From assembly GCF_010748935.1 (NCBI RefSeq), contig NZ_CP048796.1:561001-625000 (forward strand): a stretch of DNA of 64,000 bases, given 5' to 3'. Below the pieces are notes generated by a model. The model was not told the DNA's origin. It did no database searches and worked only from the letters and a program-made list of their open reading frames with translations. This DNA comes from Providencia vermicola (GTDB taxonomy: Bacteria; Pseudomonadota; Gammaproteobacteria; Enterobacterales; Enterobacteriaceae). Made by a program: the position numbers and the translations under genes. Positions 60,826 through 64,000 of this stretch are shown here, one piece after another. Position 1 is the stretch's first letter. Each line of letters starts with the position of its first letter.

Positions 60826-62160
60826 ATGGAAAAACTGACTGCACTCTACGCTGAACATATTAAAACTTTGCAAACAACAACTCAGCAAGTCTTACAGCGC
60901 AGCAAGCTAGACGCCATACTGATTCATTCTGGTGAACCTCTACGTATCTTCCTTGATGACAGTGATTACCCCTTTAAAGTCAATCCTCACTTTAAAGCAT
61001 GGGTACCTGTAACGGATGTCCCACATTCGTGGTTATTAGTTGATGGCGTAAATAAACCTAAATTATGGTTTTATTCACCTGTTGATTATTGGCACAGTGT
61101 TGAACCGCTACCGAATAGTTTCTGGACAAAAGAAGTTGAACTTATTCATTTAAAAAATGCTGACGATATTAGCCAATTTTTAGCGAATCTTTCTAAGGAT
61201 AATATGGCATATATTGGTTCTGCTAAAGAAAGAGCAGAATCATTAGGTATTCGCTTACAAAACATTAACCCAAAACCTGTTATTGATTTTTACCATTTTC
61301 ACCGCTCATATAAAACGGATTATGAGATGTACTGCATGCGTGAAGCTCAGAAAATGGCGGTAAACGGTCATTTATCGGCATTTGAAGCTTTTCAAGCGGG
61401 TATGAGTGAGTTTGATATCAATATTAGCTACTTACAGGCGACAGGCCATCGTGATACCGATGTTCCTTACGGTAATATTGTTGCGCTGAATGAAAATGCG
61501 GCTGTATTGCATTACACCAAATTACAGCAACAAGCGCCGAGTGAGATTAGAAGCTTTTTGATCGACGCGGGTGCAGAATATAATGGCTATGCCGCAGATA
61601 TCACACGCACTTATGCAGCAAAAGGCAAAAGTGACTTCGCTGCACTCGTTGCTGATTTAAATAAAGAGCAGTTATCACTCATCGACACGATTAAAGCGGG
61701 TGTTCGTTATACGGATTATCATGTCGATATGCATCATAGAATTGCCAAGTTATTGAAAAAACACTCAATAATTAAAGGGGTAAGTGAAGAAGTTATGGTG
61801 GAAAAAGGGCTCACTACGCCATTTTTACCTCATGGCTTAGGTCATCCTTTAGGGCTACAAGTCCATGATGCTGCTGGCTTTATGCAAGATGAAGAGGGAA
61901 CATTACTTGCCGCACCGAAAATGTACCCATTCTTGCGTTGCACTCGTGTACTTGAACCGAGAATGGTCGTAACCATTGAGCCAGGCTTATATTTTATTGA
62001 ATCCTTGTTATCATCTTGGCGTTCTAGCGAGTTTAATCAATATTTTAATTGGGAAAAGATTGAACAATTCAAGCCATATGGTGGTATTCGTATTGAAGAC
62101 AACATTATCATTCACCATAATCGAGTTGAAAATATGACGCGAGATTTGCAATTACCGTAA
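60826..62160 (+). CDS. pepQ: Xaa-Pro dipeptidase PepQ
   Basis: 444 aa (E. coli 443) from the ATG at 60826; the frame opens at 60781 with GTG. Prolidase of the M24 pita-bread fold hydrolysing X-Pro dipeptides. Metal-site residues are in [48 protein letters not shown] and GGIRIEDN. Divergent from fadB; its stop overlaps the yigZ start by one base (TAATG). Confidence 0.95.
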   Translation: MEKLTALYAEHIKTLQTTTQQVLQRSKLDAILIHSGEPLRIFLDDSDYPFKVNPHFKAWVPVTDVPHSWLLVDGVNKPKLWFYSPVDYWHSVEPLPNSFWTKEVELIHLKNADDISQFLANLSKDNMAYIGSAKERAESLGIRLQNINPKPVIDFYHFHRSYKTDYEMYCMREAQKMAVNGHLSAFEAFQAGMSEFDINISYLQATGHRDTDVPYGNIVALNENAAVLHYTKLQQQAPSEIRSFLIDAGAEYNGYAADITRTYAAKGKSDFAALVADLNKEQLSLIDTIKAGVRYTDYHVDMHHRIAKLLKKHSIIKGVSEEVMVEKGLTTPFLPHGLGHPLGLQVHDAAGFMQDEEGTLLAAPKMYPFLRCTRVLEPRMVVTIEPGLYFIESLLSSWRSSEFNQYFNWEKIEQFKPYGGIRIEDNIIIHHNRVENMTRDLQLP

Positions 62161-62786
62161 TGAAAGCTTATTTAATACCGGCTGAATCTATTTCTTATAC
62201 AGAAGAAATTAAGAAAAGCCGTTTTATTACCTATCTTGCACATACCGATGGTATTGATGCTGCGAAAGATTATATTCAATCGATTAAAGCACAATACCCA
62301 GATGCTCGGCACCATTGCTGGGCATTTGTTGCTGGGCGTCCCGATGACTCCCAGCAGCTTGGTTTTTCTGACGATGGCGAGCCGACTGGTACGGCAGGAA
62401 AGCCAATAATGGCACAATTACTTGGAAGTCATTTAGGTGAGGTTACTTGCGTCGTTGTGCGTTATTTTGGTGGGATTAAGTTAGGCACAGGGGGGTTAGT
62501 TAAAGCTTACGGTAACGGAGCTCAACAGGCACTTAAGTTATTACCAACACAGACGAAAGTACCCCAAAAATTTTTTCATCTCGTTTGTGATTATTCATTT
62601 ATTAATACGGTCGAGCAGTTGGTTGCGCAAGTGAATGGTATGATTGTGCATAGCGAATACAATGAAACAGTTTTCTTGCGAATTGCAATTCCTGCTACCT
62701 TAGAACACGAAGTCAATGATAAATTACGCGATATGAGTCGCGGAGCTTTAGAGCTTATACCGGAATCTGAATCGTTAATTGGTTAG
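62160..62786 (+). CDS. yigZ: YigZ/IMPACT-family protein
   Basis: 208 aa (E. coli 204). UPF0029 N-terminal domain (KSRFITYLAHTDGIDAAKDYI; RHHCWAFVAG; SDDGEPTGTAGKPIMAQLLG; VVRYFGGIKLGTGGLVKAYG) and a C-terminal ferredoxin-like domain. Related to eukaryotic IMPACT, which modulates GCN2; bacterial role unproven. Translationally coupled to pepQ, 15 bases before trkH. Confidence 0.93.
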   Translation: MKAYLIPAESISYTEEIKKSRFITYLAHTDGIDAAKDYIQSIKAQYPDARHHCWAFVAGRPDDSQQLGFSDDGEPTGTAGKPIMAQLLGSHLGEVTCVVVRYFGGIKLGTGGLVKAYGNGAQQALKLLPTQTKVPQKFFHLVCDYSFINTVEQLVAQVNGMIVHSEYNETVFLRIAIPATLEHEVNDKLRDMSRGALELIPESESLIG

Positions 62787-62801
62787 CAAGGAACCTGCCG
62801 A

Positions 62802-64000
62802 ATGCATTTTCGTGCAATAACCCGTATTGTCGGGCTACTCGTCATTATTTTCTCTTTTACCATGGTTGTTCCTGGTATTGTTGCGTTAATTTATCGTGAT
62901 GGCGCTGGACGAGCATTTAGTCAAACTTTTGTTGCGGCTTTAGTGATCGGTCTGCTTTTGTGGATCCCTACCCGTAATAGCAAACATGAACTTAAAGCAA
63001 AAGAAGGTTTCTTAATCGTAGTATTATTTTGGACAGTTCTTGGTAGCGTAGGGGCATTACCCTTTATTTTCTCTGAGAAGCCAAATCTCTCAATAACGGA
63101 TGCTTTCTTTGAGTCTTTTTCTGGATTAACGACAACGGGTGCAACAACGTTAACAGGCTTAGATACGCTGCCTAAAGCGATTTTATTTTATCGACAAATG
63201 TTACAATGGCTTGGCGGCATGGGGATCATTGTACTCGCTGTGGCTATTCTCCCATTATTGGGGGTTGGGGGAATGCAGCTTTATCGAGCTGAAATGCCGG
63301 GGCCACTGAAAGATAATAAGATGCGTCCTCGTATTGCGGAAACCGCGAAAACACTTTGGCTGATTTATGTCTTACTGACCATTATTTGTGCTATCGCACT
63401 GTGGATCGCTGGAATGGATGTTTTTGATGCGATTTCCCATAGTTTTTCAACAATAGCGATTGGCGGCTTCTCAACTCATGATGCAAGTGTCGGCTATTTT
63501 AATAGTCCTGCTATCAATACCATTATTGCAATTTTCTTGCTGATATCGGGTTGTAATTTCGGTTTACATTTTGCGGTATTAACTGGACGTAGCTTAGGGA
63601 TCTATTGGCGTGATCCTGAATTTAAAACATTTATTAGCTTTCAGTTAGTGCTCGTTATTATTTGTACATTGGTTTTACTCTATCATTCAGTCTATGGTTC
63701 TTTCGGACAGACACTTGATCAAGCTTTTTTCCAAGTCGTCTCAATGGCTACAACGGCAGGCTTTACAACTGATAGCTTTGCAGGATGGCCTTTATTTTTA
63801 CCCATGCTTCTATTATGTGCGGCATTTGTGGGTGGCTGTGCTGGATCGACGGGGGGGGGGTTAAAAGTTATCCGTATTTTATTACTGTTTTTGCAAGGTT
63901 CCCGAGAGTTAAAAAGGTTGGTCCATCCTAATGCGGTTTATACCATAAAATTAGGCCAAAGAGCATTACCTGAGAGGATCATTGAAGCTGTTTGGGGATT
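62802..64000 (+). CDS. trkH: Trk potassium uptake channel TrkH (5' part, cut by window end)
   Basis: At least 399 aa of a protein expected to be about 483 aa (E. coli). Membrane pore subunit of the Trk K+ uptake system, gated by TrkA. From ATG at 62802 the frame is open to the window edge. Seen: MHFRAITRIVGLLVI, ESFSGLTTTGATTL (first pore loop), IGGFSTHDAS (second) and CAGSTGGGLKV (last), where a G10 run at 63851-63860 encodes T-G-G-G in frame. The gene overruns the window at its 3' end. Confidence 0.96.
   Translation, partial: MHFRAITRIVGLLVIIFSFTMVVPGIVALIYRDGAGRAFSQTFVAALVIGLLLWIPTRNSKHELKAKEGFLIVVLFWTVLGSVGALPFIFSEKPNLSITDAFFESFSGLTTTGATTLTGLDTLPKAILFYRQMLQWLGGMGIIVLAVAILPLLGVGGMQLYRAEMPGPLKDNKMRPRIAETAKTLWLIYVLLTIICAIALWIAGMDVFDAISHSFSTIAIGGFSTHDASVGYFNSPAINTIIAIFLLISGCNFGLHFAVLTGRSLGIYWRDPEFKTFISFQLVLVIICTLVLLYHSVYGSFGQTLDQAFFQVVSMATTAGFTTDSFAGWPLFLPMLLLCAAFVGGCAGSTGGGLKVIRILLLFLQGSRELKRLVHPNAVYTIKLGQRALPERIIEAVWG
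63851..63860 (+). repeat. G10 mononucleotide tract inside trkH
   Basis: Ten consecutive G bases, in frame, encoding the last base of a Thr codon plus three Gly of a TrkH pore loop (residues 350-353). One-base slippage would truncate the protein. Confidence 0.95.

Overview
This window is chromosomal DNA from a gammaproteobacterium of the order Enterobacterales, almost certainly Providencia (Morganellaceae). Most proteins are close to their E. coli counterparts but the DNA is distinctly AT-richer. Two markers point to Providencia: a 135-residue AraC-family activator matching AarP, and a TatA with the short N-terminal extension known from P. stuartii, where rhomboid protease AarA removes it. No rRNA, tRNA, CRISPR array, insertion sequence or intact prophage was seen. 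Species cannot be fixed by reading alone.

Layout. (1) 1-7.3 kb: accessory-like segment with a YnaI-type MscS channel, ornithine decarboxylase speC, a nucleoside hydrolase broken by one missing A, a DUF6882 protein, an inositol/histidinol-phosphatase family enzyme and an AT-rich orphan gene (6581-7225) that looks like an internal tandem duplication. (2) 7.7-17.9 kb: dusA, qor, dnaB, alr, tyrB, uvrA and ssb, as in the E. coli dusA-to-ssb region, with a LexA box between divergent uvrA and ssb. (3) 18.5-28.3 kb: aarP in the place where E. coli has soxS, an MFS exporter behind a MerR-type promoter, an attenuated ilvBN operon with its leader peptide, alaX, an XRE-cupin regulator divergent from a TauE/SafE permease, another MFS gene and a GT39 glycosyltransferase. 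(4) 28.9-32.2 kb: purine permease ghxP with a PurR box, then antiporter yjcE. (5) 32.2-64 kb: a segment following the E. coli yigM-to-trkH order: yigM, metR/metE with three MetJ boxes, yidB, an inserted seven-gene L-threonate/D-erythronate operon, udp with two CRP sites, a phosphatase, a DedA gene, rmuC, ubiE-ubiJ-ubiB, tatABC, rfaH, pepE, ubiD, fre, fadBA with a FadR operator, pepQ, yigZ, and trkH cut by the window edge.

How the genes work together. Ubiquinone synthesis (ubiE, ubiJ, ubiB, ubiD), Tat export and beta-oxidation (fadBA) form the conserved right half. The tetronate operon encodes both entry dehydrogenases (LtnD, DenD), the isomerase, kinase and decarboxylase giving dihydroxyacetone phosphate, a DeoR-type regulator and a GntP permease, so it is self-contained. 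Global regulation can be read from sites: CRP (udp, ilvBN, possibly the tetronate operon), LexA (uvrA/ssb), MetJ (metE), PurR (ghxP) and FadR (fadB).

The window is mostly well-known biology. Its least explained parts are the duplicated orphan protein with a 15-bp-arm hairpin upstream, the MerR-type promoter with no local regulator, a 47-codon small ORF beside udp, and the ten-G tract in trkH.
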